Source: an uncultured Pseudomonadota bacterium
GTDB lineage: Bacteria; Pseudomonadota; Gammaproteobacteria; Steroidobacterales; Steroidobacteraceae
DNA length: 64,000 nucleotides
Reading direction: 5' to 3'
Assembly (NCBI GenBank): GCA_903884105.1
Contig: CAISDJ010000024.1
Coordinates: 1-64,000, forward strand
Numbering within the stretch: the first letter of the stretch is position 1; the number at the start of each line of letters is the position of its first letter. Both the position numbers and the translations under genes were made by a program. Below, piece by piece: positions 16,761 to 25,488 of the stretch. The notes under the pieces were generated by a model. The model was given only the letters and a program-made list of their open reading frames with translations, made no database searches and was not told the DNA's origin.

Positions 16761-17309
16761 CTACCAGTAGCGGACTCGACCGGTATCGACGTGGACGAAG
16801 TTCGACGAGCTGTAAAAGCCCACGCCACCCCGCTGCAGTGACATCGCGAGCTGCTGCAGTTTCTTCGTCGAGAAACCCGTCAGGCGGATATCGATCGCCT
16901 TGCCTTCCATGTGCAGGCTCTTCTCGGCCACGCCGCCCGACTTCGACCGCAGCCGGGCATTGGTGGCCGGGGAACGGAACCCCGAGATGACCTCGAACGT
17001 GCTGTCGCGATCAGCCAGGACTTTAAGGTCATACAGGATATCGAGCAGGCCCACATCCATCGTCGCGACCTCGCCGCAGCGGAAATCGCGCAGCAGGTAA
17101 TTCACGCGGGCAATGCTGGACGTGTCGTACTGGCCAGCGCGGAAATAGGTGGTGGTGAGTTGCTCGCCCGTATGCGTGTGGACGAACGACACGCTGCGTT
17201 GCTCCAGACTGCCGGCGAGCGCTGCCACCGGAGTTGCAAGCAGCGGGACGGCCATGACCGCGGTGGTCATGAACGCGCGCCGGCTGAAGGCAGGGGGTCG
17301 AAGCAACAT
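16761..17309 (-). CDS. mepK: MepK/YcbK-like DUF882 murein endopeptidase, probable Tat substrate
   Basis: A 182-residue secreted protein of the M15A/DUF882 family; E. coli MepK, also 182 residues, cleaves 3-3 cross-links. The signal region contains SRRAFM, a twin-arginine-type motif, before a hydrophobic stretch ending ALAG. The catalytic region shows SGFRSPATN, then SLHMEGKAIDIRL with the zinc His and Asp, and NFVHVDTG with the third ligand. ATG 17309 is chosen over ATG 17345 because it leaves a normal Tat leader. It converges with ldtD, whose 3-3 cross-links it would be expected to trim. Confidence 0.88.
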   Translation of the reverse strand: MLLRPPAFSRRAFMTTAVMAVPLLATPVAALAGSLEQRSVSFVHTHTGEQLTTTYFRAGQYDTSSIARVNYLLRDFRCGEVATMDVGLLDILYDLKVLADRDSTFEVISGFRSPATNARLRSKSGGVAEKSLHMEGKAIDIRLTGFSTKKLQQLAMSLQRGGVGFYSSSNFVHVDTGRVRYW

Positions 17310-17401
17310 GAAGGGGTTATAAACGCGGTCGCGGGCTGGAGGCAAGCGTTAAATCCTGAATCCGGCGATTGTCGTCGCAGGCCGACACTGCTGAAGCCGC
17401 C

Positions 17402-18166
17402 TTAAGGTTTCTTCGCCGCGACGGCCGTCTTGAGTTCAAGCAGCTTGGCCTTGATGATCGCCGCATTCTGGGGGCCCATGCGCAGCAACGTCTTCTGCCC
17501 GGCAGACAGCGATTCAAGCGCGGGATCGGTATACACGTACATCACGCTGGGCCGGGCGAGCTCGATCGGCCCGTTCAGGTCGGGCGTGACGAGCAGGTGG
17601 TCGATGACTTCCACCAGCCGGTCATTGAAATATTGCGACGGATAGCCGAGCCCCTCGTAGGCCTGCTGGAACAAAGGATAGAAGCGCAGGTAAACGGCGG
17701 CGACGGCCTGCGTGTCGGTGGCCTGGACGACCTTCATGAAGGGCGTATACCGGGCCGCGTTTGCCGGGCTCAACGCATAGGTCTCCCCCGTCACGGTCAC
17801 CGCGAGTTCGCCGGGCGTCGGCGCAAGGGGCCGCAACTGTGCCGCGAGCTTCTTGCGCGGCAGGTTGTCGAGGGTCACGACGATGTGCCGGATCAAGTCC
17901 TTTGGAATCAAGAACTGCAGGGCCGCCTGGGGGCCGATGAGATTCGCCAGGGCGTCCGCAAGCGGCTGGTCGCTGGCATCCAGGGACGGCAGCGTCGAGT
18001 CGGCAGCGGCCGGAACGGGATTCTTGACGGCAGGCGCTTCGGCAGCGGGAGGCGCGACCGCGGGAGCTGGCTCGGGTTCGACAGCGGGTTCCCGACCGAA
18101 GTACCACCAGCCACCGAGGCCGAGCAGAACGACAGCCGCGGCGCCGGCAATGACAGGCTTGTTCAT
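17402..18166 (-). CDS. DUF3014 domain membrane-anchored protein
   Basis: A 254-residue protein starting MNKPVIAGAAAVVLLGLGGW, a single N-terminal membrane helix. An Ala/Pro-rich linker follows (about residues 28-65), then a soluble domain with LIGPQAALQFLIP, YTPFMKVVQATD and a C-terminal MGPQNAAIIKAKLLELK. The order matches the DUF3014 family of gammaproteobacteria, whose function is unknown. The ATG at 18166 has an AGGA-type ribosome site nearby; upstream in-frame sequence lacks homology. It is divergent from the PPIase gene. The anchored domain is expected in the periplasm. Confidence 0.85.
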   Translation of the reverse strand: MNKPVIAGAAAVVLLGLGGWWYFGREPAVEPEPAPAVAPPAAEAPAVKNPVPAAADSTLPSLDASDQPLADALANLIGPQAALQFLIPKDLIRHIVVTLDNLPRKKLAAQLRPLAPTPGELAVTVTGETYALSPANAARYTPFMKVVQATDTQAVAAVYLRFYPLFQQAYEGLGYPSQYFNDRLVEVIDHLLVTPDLNGPIELARPSVMYVYTDPALESLSAGQKTLLRMGPQNAAIIKAKLLELKTAVAAKKP

Positions 18167-18300
18167 GGCGAGGTCCTGAGATTCGAACTGGGTCGATCGG
18201 GTCCTGACGAGGGAGCAGGGTAAGCCGATCCCCTCCCGCAGGCAAACCGGGCCAGATCGGAGGGGCTGACCGTCCGGTCCACGCGACAAACAATCGGCCA

Positions 18301-19251
18301 ATGAATTATCGTGCCGGACCTGACGTGCGCTCCCCGGGAATCGACCTCGTGCTGACCAGACTGATCAAAGACCCGCTCGTCCATTTCCTCGTCGTCGGGG
18401 CCGTCATCTTTGCCGTGTCCTACTGGATCCATCCGCCTGCAGCGGACAGCGCCGGGCAGATCACGATCACGGCCGAGGACGTGGAGAAGATGCGCACCAC
18501 GATCGCACTGGTGCAGGGCCGCCCCGCAACCGACGCGGAGATCAGCAGCCTGATCGAGGCGCGCGTCCGCGAAGAAGTGATGTACCGCGAAGCGCTGGCG
18601 GCCGGGCTCGACCGCGACGACACCGTGGTCCGCAACCGGCTGATCGAAAAGATGCGCTTCCTGACGGAGAACGTGGCGGAACCGCCCGCCCCCTCGGACG
18701 CGGAACTGGAAGCGTACTTTGCCGCCCCAGCCGAGCGCTTCCGGATTCCGGCACGGGTGACGTTCGAGCAGGTGTTCTTCGGCACGGAACGCCGCGGCGA
18801 ACGTGCGAGAGCCGATGCCGCCGCTGCGCTCCCGGGATTGCAAAAGCGACGCGACACCCTGCCCCCGACCGAACTCGCCAAGCTCGGCGATCCGCTGCCG
18901 CTATGGAATCGCTACGACGTGATGCCGAGCGACGATGTCGCCCTCGCCTTCGGGGACGAGTTTGCAGCGGGCCTCGCACCGATTGAGGTGGGAGCCTGGC
19001 AAGGACCGATCCAGTCGCGCTACGGCTGGCATGCAGTGCGCGTGATCGAACGCTCGGCAGAACGGCAACCTGCACTCGCCGAAGTGCACGACGCCGTGCA
19101 GACGGCTTACATCAACGAGCGCCGAGACGCGGACAATGAAGCGCGCTATCAAGCAATGCGCGAACGGTACGAAGTCGTCGTCGACCCCGCTCCTGCTGCA
19201 AGCCCGACTGCAACGGTGCCCACCCCCGCTGCGGCAGAGCCGGGCCGGTAA
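18301..19251 (+). CDS. Membrane-anchored peptidyl-prolyl isomerase (PpiC/SurA-like)
   Basis: A 316-residue protein with one membrane helix (LVHFLVVGAVIFAVSYWI, about residues 26-43) and a SurA-N-like helical region (LIEARVREEVMYREALAAGL). The PPIase_2 domain has ARVTFEQVFF, LPLW, IEVGAWQGPIQSRYGWHAVRV and a final helix, followed by a Pro/Ala-rich tail. It probably assists folding in the periplasm. Start choice is uncertain: ATG 18301 gives a 16-residue polar extension, whereas GTG 18349 begins just before TRLIKDPL, the usual start of relatives. It is followed three bases later by a HupE/UreJ-like gene, a common pairing. Confidence 0.85.
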   Translation: MNYRAGPDVRSPGIDLVLTRLIKDPLVHFLVVGAVIFAVSYWIHPPAADSAGQITITAEDVEKMRTTIALVQGRPATDAEISSLIEARVREEVMYREALAAGLDRDDTVVRNRLIEKMRFLTENVAEPPAPSDAELEAYFAAPAERFRIPARVTFEQVFFGTERRGERARADAAAALPGLQKRRDTLPPTELAKLGDPLPLWNRYDVMPSDDVALAFGDEFAAGLAPIEVGAWQGPIQSRYGWHAVRVIERSAERQPALAEVHDAVQTAYINERRDADNEARYQAMRERYEVVVDPAPAASPTATVPTPAAAEPGR

Positions 19252-19253
19252 CG

Positions 19254-20267
19254 ATGACGCAGCGTTGTGGCAAGCACTGGGTCCGCGCAGTCGGCGCGCT
19301 GCTGCTCGGCGTCGGGAGCCTCGCGTCCGCACATGAATTCACGCCGGGCTATCTCGGCCTCACCGAATCGGCGACGAACACCTTCGAAGTGCAGTGGAAG
19401 CTTTCGACCACCGGAGGCCTGCAGAAGGTGCTGAGTCCGCAGCTGCCGGAAAGCTGTGCAGCGGGCGAAGTGCACAGTTACGTCGTGGGCGACGGCGAAA
19501 TCCGTCGTTGGCGTCTCACCTGCCCGCAAGGCCTGGCCGGGACGCGGATCGCCATTGCCGGCATCGGTTCCACGGCGACCGATGTCCTGCTGAGGATCGA
19601 CTACCTGGATGGCAGCTCGCTGACCCGCCGCCTCGATGCCAACAAGGATGCCATCGTCGTGCCCACCCAGGCGGGATGGATCGATGTCAGCACCAGTTAC
19701 CTCGTGCTCGGGGTCGAGCACATCCTGGGCGGCGTCGATCACCTGCTGTTCGTGCTGGCATTGCTGCTCATCGTCAATGGCGTGAAGCGGCTGGTGTTCA
19801 CCATTACCGCCTTTACGCTAGCCCACAGCATCACGCTCGGTGCGGCTACGCTCGGGTTCGTCAGGGTGCAGGGGCCGCCGGTGGAGGCCGTGATCGCGCT
19901 CAGCATCCTGTTTCTCGCGTCGGAACTGGCGCGACGTCCGGTCAATGGCAGCACGGGCGATGACGACCTGCTGAACCGCTATCCGTGGCTCGTCTCGTTC
20001 TCGTTCGGGCTGCTGCACGGGTTCGGCTTCGCGGGTGCGCTCGCCGGCGTCGGTCTGCCGGAGAAGGCGATTCCGTTGGCATTGTTGTTCTTCAATGTCG
20101 GCGTCGAGGTTGGCCAGTTGCTGTTCATTACCGCGGTGCTGCTGCTAGGCCGTCTCGTGGTCCGGCTTGCGCTACCGGTTCCCGCCGCCTGGCCGCGCAT
20201 CGCCGCCTACGGCATCGGCTCGCTCGCTGCCTTCTGGGTGATCGAACGGACGCTCACCGCGTTCTAG
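19254..20267 (+). CDS. HupE/UreJ family membrane protein
   Basis: A 337-residue secreted/membrane protein. Residues 1-26 form a signal peptide ending LASAHE. Residues ~27-140 make a soluble beta-rich domain. The C-terminal ~185 residues hold six or seven membrane segments with conserved histidines: GVEHILGGVDHLLFVLAL, TLAHSITLG and LLHGFGFAGAL. These are hallmarks of the HupE/UreJ_2 family linked with nickel or other metal transport. Actual substrate is not known, and no urease or hydrogenase genes are in the window. It begins three bases after the PPIase stop, so the two form an operon. Confidence 0.88.
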   Translation: MTQRCGKHWVRAVGALLLGVGSLASAHEFTPGYLGLTESATNTFEVQWKLSTTGGLQKVLSPQLPESCAAGEVHSYVVGDGEIRRWRLTCPQGLAGTRIAIAGIGSTATDVLLRIDYLDGSSLTRRLDANKDAIVVPTQAGWIDVSTSYLVLGVEHILGGVDHLLFVLALLLIVNGVKRLVFTITAFTLAHSITLGAATLGFVRVQGPPVEAVIALSILFLASELARRPVNGSTGDDDLLNRYPWLVSFSFGLLHGFGFAGALAGVGLPEKAIPLALLFFNVGVEVGQLLFITAVLLLGRLVVRLALPVPAAWPRIAAYGIGSLAAFWVIERTLTAF

Positions 20268-20421
20268 GCACTCTCTGCACCGGTCTCTAGGGGTTTTCCA
20301 CTCGCGGGGGAACGTGAGGCCGGTCACAGCAGCAGGGTTCAAGCTCCGGCCGACCTCAATTTGGGTCGGTCCGCGCCGATGCCAGTGCCACGCAGCAACT
20401 TAACAGCCGAAGGTCGATACG

Positions 20422-20787
20422 ATGCGCCGCAGCGTTCTCATGGTTGATGATTCCCCCTCGATGCGGGCCCTCGTGCGCTCGACGCTGGAGCTGGCCGGCT
20501 TTGACGTCATCGAGAAGATCGACGGCGTGGATGCCTTAGGGTATGCCAAGGGCGGCAGCGCCGACCTGGTACTGACCGACGTGAACATGCCGAACATGGA
20601 CGGCATCCAGCTGGTCGGCGAACTGCGCTCCCTGCCGCAGTACAAGTTTGTTCCCATCCTGGTCCTGACGACGGAATCGGGTGGCGACATGAAGATGCGC
20701 GGCCGCCAGGCCGGCGCGACGGGATGGATCGTCAAACCCTTCGATCCGGCGCAACTCATTGCGACAATCAATCGGGTCCTGCAGTAA
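20422..20787 (+). CDS. CheY-like single-domain response regulator
   Basis: A 121-residue receiver domain with no output domain. The acidic pocket is at Asp9/Asp10 (LMVDDSPSMR), the phospho-acceptor is Asp53 (LTDVNMPNMDG), the switch threonine is Thr83/Thr84 (LVLTTES), and the conserved Lys is Lys105 (WIVKPF). All catalytic residues are therefore present and it should be phosphorylated by a CheA-type kinase. GAAGG lies a suitable distance upstream of ATG 20422. It is followed 20 bases later by a CheZ-like gene. No flagellar or other chemotaxis genes are near, so the output is unknown. Confidence 0.93.
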   Translation: MRRSVLMVDDSPSMRALVRSTLELAGFDVIEKIDGVDALGYAKGGSADLVLTDVNMPNMDGIQLVGELRSLPQYKFVPILVLTTESGGDMKMRGRQAGATGWIVKPFDPAQLIATINRVLQ

Positions 20788-20807
20788 GTCCCGCGGGTCG
20801 CAAGGCG

Positions 20808-21338
20808 ATGCTTTCCGAGCGTGATCCGACCACCAGCAGCCCCGAGGCCCTGATGGCGGCAGAAACCTCCCACATGCTGAAGCTGTGTACCGCGCAGATC
20901 GATGGCGCGCTCAGCGATTGCGATGCGGCGATCGAACGCGTGCTTGAAGCGTTCACGACGATTGTCGAAGATTCCCAATGGATGCGCCGCAAGGCACAGG
21001 CATTGACCGGCGAGGATGCGCAGGTGGCGGCCGAGCTCGACATGCGCAGCACCCGGCTCGTCACCAAGGCAAACGCCGCGATCCAGGCCCTGCAGTTCCA
21101 CGACCGCCTGACACAGCGCCTCGGCCACGTGCGTCACAGCCTGAGCTCGCTGGGCGAGTTCGTCACGGACCCCGAACACAGCTCGCGCCTGGAAGACTGG
21201 CAGGAGCTGCATACGCGGCTCGGCCGGATGTATCGCACCCGCGAGGAAGTCGCGATCTTCGAGGCGGTCACCGGCATGCCGCACATGTCAGCGAACGCCG
21301 CCCCTGCCCCGGCTGCGGGCGATATCGAACTCTTCTAG
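20808..21338 (+). CDS. CheZ-like helical protein, putative phospho-CheY phosphatase
   Basis: A 176-residue all-helical protein downstream of the cheY-like gene. Its central helix reads AAIQALQFHDRLTQRLGHVR. It contains Asp99-x-x-x-Gln103, the same spacing as the catalytic Asp/Gln pair of CheZ (DLTGQ, E. coli 143-147), and a preceding Q-F that parallels CheZ. The C-terminus ends with a short Ala/Pro linker and DIELF, resembling the tethered CheY-binding tail of CheZ. Overall similarity to CheZ is low, so this is an inference from motif spacing, tail and gene order. ATG 20808 has AAGG upstream. Alternative: an unrelated helical partner of the regulator. Confidence 0.6.
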   Translation: MLSERDPTTSSPEALMAAETSHMLKLCTAQIDGALSDCDAAIERVLEAFTTIVEDSQWMRRKAQALTGEDAQVAAELDMRSTRLVTKANAAIQALQFHDRLTQRLGHVRHSLSSLGEFVTDPEHSSRLEDWQELHTRLGRMYRTREEVAIFEAVTGMPHMSANAAPAPAAGDIELF

Positions 21339-21342
21339 TCGA

Positions 21343-21795
21343 TCAGTTCGCGCTGATCGTGAACTTGGAAAAGGCAATCCCCAGATCCCAGCCGCGGCCC
21401 TTGCCGCTCAATGCGAGCGACACCTCGCCCTTCGTCAGCACCTCTCCCTTTGCCGACTTCACCGCGCCGGCGTGAGCCTCTGCGGCGGCGTAGGACCCCA
21501 TGATCTCGTCGATACCCTTGACCGCGGAGAACTTGCCGACGCCGTCTTCGATACTCGACTTGCCGACTGTCAAACCGCCGCCCTCCGATTTCAGCGTCAC
21601 GCCCCGGCTTTCGCCGTTTGAGCAGGTGACCGTTCCGGTGCCCGAATAGGTCTTGTAGAACACGGACCACCCGGACATGTTGAACTTCATGCTGCAACTC
21701 ACCGTCGCTTCGGCTGCCATCGATGCGGCGGGTGCGCACAGCAGGGCTGCCGCAATGACACCCAGGAACCAGGGGGTTGTTGTTCGTTGTTGCAT
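21343..21795 (-). CDS. Small secreted protein of unknown function
   Basis: A 150-residue product with a signal peptide (about 1-28, ending SMAAEA). The mature region begins VSCSMKFNMSGWSVFYKTYS and is rich in Gly, Ser and Thr, with a repeated TVTCSNGES / LKSEGGG beta-like pattern. It has two cysteines (CSM, CSNG) in the mature part that may form a disulphide. It ends GRGWDLGIAFSKFTISAN. It resembles conserved hypothetical outer-envelope proteins in gammaproteobacteria but I cannot assign a family. It is divergent from dcp, and its stop lies five bases from the stop of the CheZ-like gene on the opposite strand. Confidence 0.75.
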   Translation of the reverse strand: MQQRTTTPWFLGVIAAALLCAPAASMAAEATVSCSMKFNMSGWSVFYKTYSGTGTVTCSNGESRGVTLKSEGGGLTVGKSSIEDGVGKFSAVKGIDEIMGSYAAAEAHAGAVKSAKGEVLTKGEVSLALSGKGRGWDLGIAFSKFTISAN

Positions 21796-21973
21796 GTTGT
21801 GCTCCAGGTGAAGTGGGCGTGGATCCAAGAGTCGCCAGTGTACCGCCCCGAGTTGATTCCAACGAGCAGAGGCCACGGAATCGCACCCGGACTGCATGGA
21901 ATAGTGGCTGCGCTGTCGCCATACGGATACGCTTACAGGCCTTGTCAGCTCCGCAACGCGCGCCGATTCCACG

Positions 21974-24058
21974 ATGACGCATTCGACCCGCATTCCAGGC
22001 CGGAATTCCCTGCTCGACAATCCGATGCTGGATCCCTGGGCAGGCCCGTACGGCGGCGTGCCACCCTTCGACCGCATTGCGGTCGGCCACCTGCAGCCTG
22101 CACTCGAGGCCGGCATGGCCGAGCAGCTTGAGGAAATCGCCGCCATCGCGTCGAACCCGGCGCCCGCGACCTTCGCCAACACCATCGCAGCCATGGAGCG
22201 TACGGGCCGGCTGCTCGATCGCGTCAATGCCGTCTACGGCGTCTACACGTCGACGCTCAATGACACTACGGTGCAAGCGATCGAGCGCGAGATGGCCCCG
22301 CGGCTCGCGGCCTTCAGTGACCAGATTACGCAGAACGCCGCGTTGTTTGCGCGGATCGCCAGCGTGTATGCAACGCGCGAGCAGGCAGGCCTGACATCCG
22401 AGCAGCAGCGGCTGACCTGGCTCTACTACACCGACTTCGTCCGCGCCGGCGCCCAGCTCGATGCGTTCACCAAGCAGCGGCTCTCTGCAATCAACCAGCG
22501 GCTCGCGACACTGTTCACGCAGTTCAGCCAGAACATCCTTGGCGATGAGGACGGACAGGCGCTCATCCTCAAGGACATCGGGGACCTCGACGGCCTGCCG
22601 GAATCGGTGCGAACCGGCGCCGCCGTGGAGGCGGAACATCGCGGCCATCCGGGCTGCTGGGCCATCAGCAACACCCGCTCGAGCGTCGAGCCGTTCCTCA
22701 CTTTCTCAAGCCGTCGCGACCTGCGCGATCAGGTGTGGCGCTCCTTCGTCCATCGCGGCGACAACAACGATGCCCGGGACAACAAGGCACTCGTGACCGA
22801 GATCCTGTCCCTGCGCGCAGAGCGGGCGCGACTGCTGGGCTTTGCCACGCATGCCCATTGGCGGCTCGACAACCAGATGGCAAAGACGCCGGAGCGCGCG
22901 CTCGAACTGATGCTGGCGCTGTGGAGCCCGGCCACCGCACGCGTACGGGAGGAGGTCGCCGACATGCAGGCCCTCGCGGACCTGGCAGGGCACGCCCTCG
23001 AAATTGAGCCGTGGGATTACCGCTTCTATGCCGAGCACGTCAGGAAGCAGAAGTTCGATCTCGATGCCGCAGAAGTGAAGCCCTACCTGCAACTGGAAAA
23101 GCTGCGCGAGTCGCTGTTCTTCGTCGCGCACGACCTGTTTGGTCTGCGCTTCTCTCCGGTGGACCCGGGCCAGGTTCCCGTCTGTCATCCGGATGTCCGA
23201 GTCTGGGAAGTACAGGATGGCACCGGCAAGCATGTGGGCTTGTGGTACTTCGACCCGTACGCGCGCGCCGGCAAGGTGTCGGGCGCGTGGATGAGCGAGT
23301 ACCGCCGCCAGCATCGCTTCGACGGCGACAGCACGCCAATTGTCTCCAACAATGCCAACTTTGTTCCGGGCCGCCCCGGCGAACCCGCGCTAGTCAGCTG
23401 GGAGGACGCCACCACGCTGTTCCATGAGTTCGGCCACGCACTGCACGGACTGCTGTCCAACGTGAATTACCCGTCGTTGTCGGGCACCTCCGTGCCGCGC
23501 GACTTCGTGGAGTTTCCCTCACAACTGCTGGAACACTGGCTGGCCACGCCGGAAGTCCTCGCTCGCTACGCGCTGCACTTCGAGACAGGCGAGCCGATTC
23601 CGTCTGCGCTCGTCGCCAAGATCGAACGCGCCCGCAACTTCAACCAGGGATTCGGCACGGTCGAGTACCTCGCGAGTGCGCTCATCGACATGAAGCTGCA
23701 TCTCGAAGGATCGAACTCCATTGATCCGGGCATCTTTGAGCGCGAAACACTGGCGTCGCTTGCGATGCCACGCGAGATCGTCATGCGGCACCGGACACCG
23801 CAGTTCAACCATGTGTTTTCGGGCGATGGCTACTCCGCCGGGTACTACAGCTACCTGTGGGCGGACACGCTGACAGCGGACGCGTGGGAGGCCTTCACGG
23901 AAGGTCGCGGGCCGTGGGATCGCGATGTGGCGGCCCGCCTCAAGGAGCAGGTGTTCACCCGCGGGAATACGCAGGATCCACTGACCGCCTATCGCGCCTT
24001 CCGCGGCAAGGACCCCGGCGTCGCCGCCCTGATGCGCAAGCGCGGTTTTCCGGCCTGA
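21974..24058 (+). CDS. dcp: Peptidyl-dipeptidase Dcp (M3 family)
   Basis: Zinc metallopeptidase that removes C-terminal dipeptides from peptides. The 694-residue protein follows E. coli Dcp throughout: FDRIAVGHLQPALEAGM near the start, FYAEHVRKQKFDLDAAEVKP, VCHPDVRVWEV, the zinc motif TTLFHEFGHALHGL (His484, Glu485, His488), the downstream DFVEFPSQLLEHW supplying the third ligand, and GYSAGYYSYLW. These blocks place it with Dcp rather than oligopeptidase A. The N-terminal dozen residues are variable, so ATG 21974 is a reasonable but unproven start. No signal peptide is present, so a cytosolic role in peptide recycling is expected. Confidence 0.93.
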   Translation: MTHSTRIPGRNSLLDNPMLDPWAGPYGGVPPFDRIAVGHLQPALEAGMAEQLEEIAAIASNPAPATFANTIAAMERTGRLLDRVNAVYGVYTSTLNDTTVQAIEREMAPRLAAFSDQITQNAALFARIASVYATREQAGLTSEQQRLTWLYYTDFVRAGAQLDAFTKQRLSAINQRLATLFTQFSQNILGDEDGQALILKDIGDLDGLPESVRTGAAVEAEHRGHPGCWAISNTRSSVEPFLTFSSRRDLRDQVWRSFVHRGDNNDARDNKALVTEILSLRAERARLLGFATHAHWRLDNQMAKTPERALELMLALWSPATARVREEVADMQALADLAGHALEIEPWDYRFYAEHVRKQKFDLDAAEVKPYLQLEKLRESLFFVAHDLFGLRFSPVDPGQVPVCHPDVRVWEVQDGTGKHVGLWYFDPYARAGKVSGAWMSEYRRQHRFDGDSTPIVSNNANFVPGRPGEPALVSWEDATTLFHEFGHALHGLLSNVNYPSLSGTSVPRDFVEFPSQLLEHWLATPEVLARYALHFETGEPIPSALVAKIERARNFNQGFGTVEYLASALIDMKLHLEGSNSIDPGIFERETLASLAMPREIVMRHRTPQFNHVFSGDGYSAGYYSYLWADTLTADAWEAFTEGRGPWDRDVAARLKEQVFTRGNTQDPLTAYRAFRGKDPGVAALMRKRGFPA

Positions 24059-24065
24059 CTTGAAG

Positions 24066-24932
24066 TTACGTCGCTGGCTGCAGGGACTTCACGTCCTGCG
24101 CGAGGTTGGCCAGCTTCTCCGCCAGCGTGGCCCGCTGCTTCGGCGTCAATGAAGTATCCAGCTCGTTGGCGAGGACCAGGAAGCGACGACGCTGGTCGGC
24201 TTCCGCGGCCCGGTGCGCTGCCGTATAGGTCTTTTGCGGATCGCGCAGTAGCGACTCGACTTCATCGCGTCCCGCCGCTCCCTTTGCCAGAGCCTGGCGC
24301 AGAGCATCGCGCCACGCAGTCTGGCTGGCGAGCCACTCGTCGGTCTCACCGAGCAGCCCTGCAGCGCCCATCTCGCTCGCCGTGCGGTCGAGGAGGGCCT
24401 TCTGTTCGGCGGTGGCCGAGCCGGTCCATTTCTCAAGCGTCTTTGTCATGGAACGGATGCGGCGCTTCTGCTGCTCGGCAGGTGTGCGCTCGGCTTCTTC
24501 CTCCAGTTCCTCGCGATTGCGCTTCTCGAGATTGCCGAGGAATTCATCCACCTGCTGCGGCCGGAGCGTCACCAGGAGTTGGGCCGCCTCGGGCGTCACT
24601 CGCGCGGCCAGCTCGCCGACGAAGGTTTCCGCCTGCCGCATCGCCTGCGGGAAGAGCGCCGGATCAGGGCCGGCTGACACCTTGCCGGACAGAGCCCGGA
24701 GGAACTGTTCGTAGCGCTTGAGTTCGGTGTCGCGGTGCCAGGCGAGTGAACGGGCCAGCCAGTCACGCAAGTGGGACTGTTGTGCGTCGTCGAGGGAGAC
24801 GAGGCTGCCGATGTACCAGCGGGCAAGCGTATCCAGGCGGTTGTAGATCAGGCTGCTGGTGCAGCCCGCGACCAGCATCGCGATCGCGATGAGGGCCACT
24901 CGGCGCAGGCTCGACAGTGGAGAAGCAATCAT
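24066..24932 (-). CDS. DUF6279-type lipoprotein
   Basis: A 288-residue protein with a lipoprotein signal: a hydrophobic stretch then LVAGC, giving lipidation at Cys24, followed by TSSLIYNRLDTLARWYIGSL. The rest is almost entirely helical and charged (SLDDAQQSHLRDWL, KRNREELEEEAE), with three-helix repeats. This pattern, a lipobox then YNRLDTLxxWY, matches the DUF6279 lipoprotein family; function is unknown. It converges with dcp, leaving only seven bases between stop codons. No operon partner is evident; the next gene on the strand, a VOC protein, is 78 bases upstream. Confidence 0.85.
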   Translation of the reverse strand: MIASPLSSLRRVALIAIAMLVAGCTSSLIYNRLDTLARWYIGSLVSLDDAQQSHLRDWLARSLAWHRDTELKRYEQFLRALSGKVSAGPDPALFPQAMRQAETFVGELAARVTPEAAQLLVTLRPQQVDEFLGNLEKRNREELEEEAERTPAEQQKRRIRSMTKTLEKWTGSATAEQKALLDRTASEMGAAGLLGETDEWLASQTAWRDALRQALAKGAAGRDEVESLLRDPQKTYTAAHRAAEADQRRRFLVLANELDTSLTPKQRATLAEKLANLAQDVKSLQPAT

Positions 24933-25010
24933 GGCGCTCCTTCTACGACTGCAGACCGAGCAAGGGCAGTGGAGGCCGGAGTCATTCCGGCCTCCCCTCC
25001 ATCTACTGAC

Positions 25011-25379
25011 TCAGGTCATGCAGAAAAAGCTCAACTTGTTGCCATCGAGGTCGCGGAAATAGCCGGCATAGAAATGCGGACCGCGGGGACCCGCCGGACC
25101 TTCGTCCTTCGCGCCGAGCTCCATGGCCTTCTTGTAAAGGGCATCAACCTTGGCCGGGCTGTCGACATGCAACGCGACCATCGTGCCGTTGCCGACGGTT
25201 GCTGCCATGCCATCAAGGGGCTTGATCAAGCCAAGGCCAGGGGTGCCGGGGCCGGTGGACCAATTGATGAAGCGCTCGGATTCCATGGCGCGCTTCGCAC
25301 CGATCTCCCCGAGCAGCGTGTCGTAGAACTTGGCGGCCCGCGCCAGATCATTGGTTCCAATGGTTACGTAACCGATCAT
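25011..25379 (-). CDS. VOC family (glyoxalase-fold) protein
   Basis: A 122-residue single-chain VOC protein. It starts MIGYVTIGTNDLARAAKFYD, the classic first beta-alpha-beta unit. It contains HVDSPAKVDALYKKAMELGA in the second unit and ends YAGYFRDLDGNKLSFFC, where GYFRDLDGNKL is the family's conserved turn. Members bind a divalent metal and act as lyases, isomerases, dioxygenases or resistance proteins. The specific reaction cannot be inferred. It lies between a lipoprotein gene and the tannase-family genes, all on the minus strand. Confidence 0.88.
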   Translation of the reverse strand: MIGYVTIGTNDLARAAKFYDTLLGEIGAKRAMESERFINWSTGPGTPGLGLIKPLDGMAATVGNGTMVALHVDSPAKVDALYKKAMELGAKDEGPAGPRGPHFYAGYFRDLDGNKLSFFCMT

Positions 25380-25488
25380 CGTGAAATCCCCTGTTGTGGT
25401 TCGGAATCAAGCGCGGATTCTGTCCTCACGCGGCAGAACTCGCAATGAGCGCCGGCGGCCGCACCAGGCAACCGCCGGGATCGAGGGG

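Noticed and set aside
20268-20421. Terminator after the HupE-like gene
   Set aside because: A 6-bp CCGACC/GGTCGG stem is present near 20350-20372 but there is no T-run, so the evidence is too weak to call.
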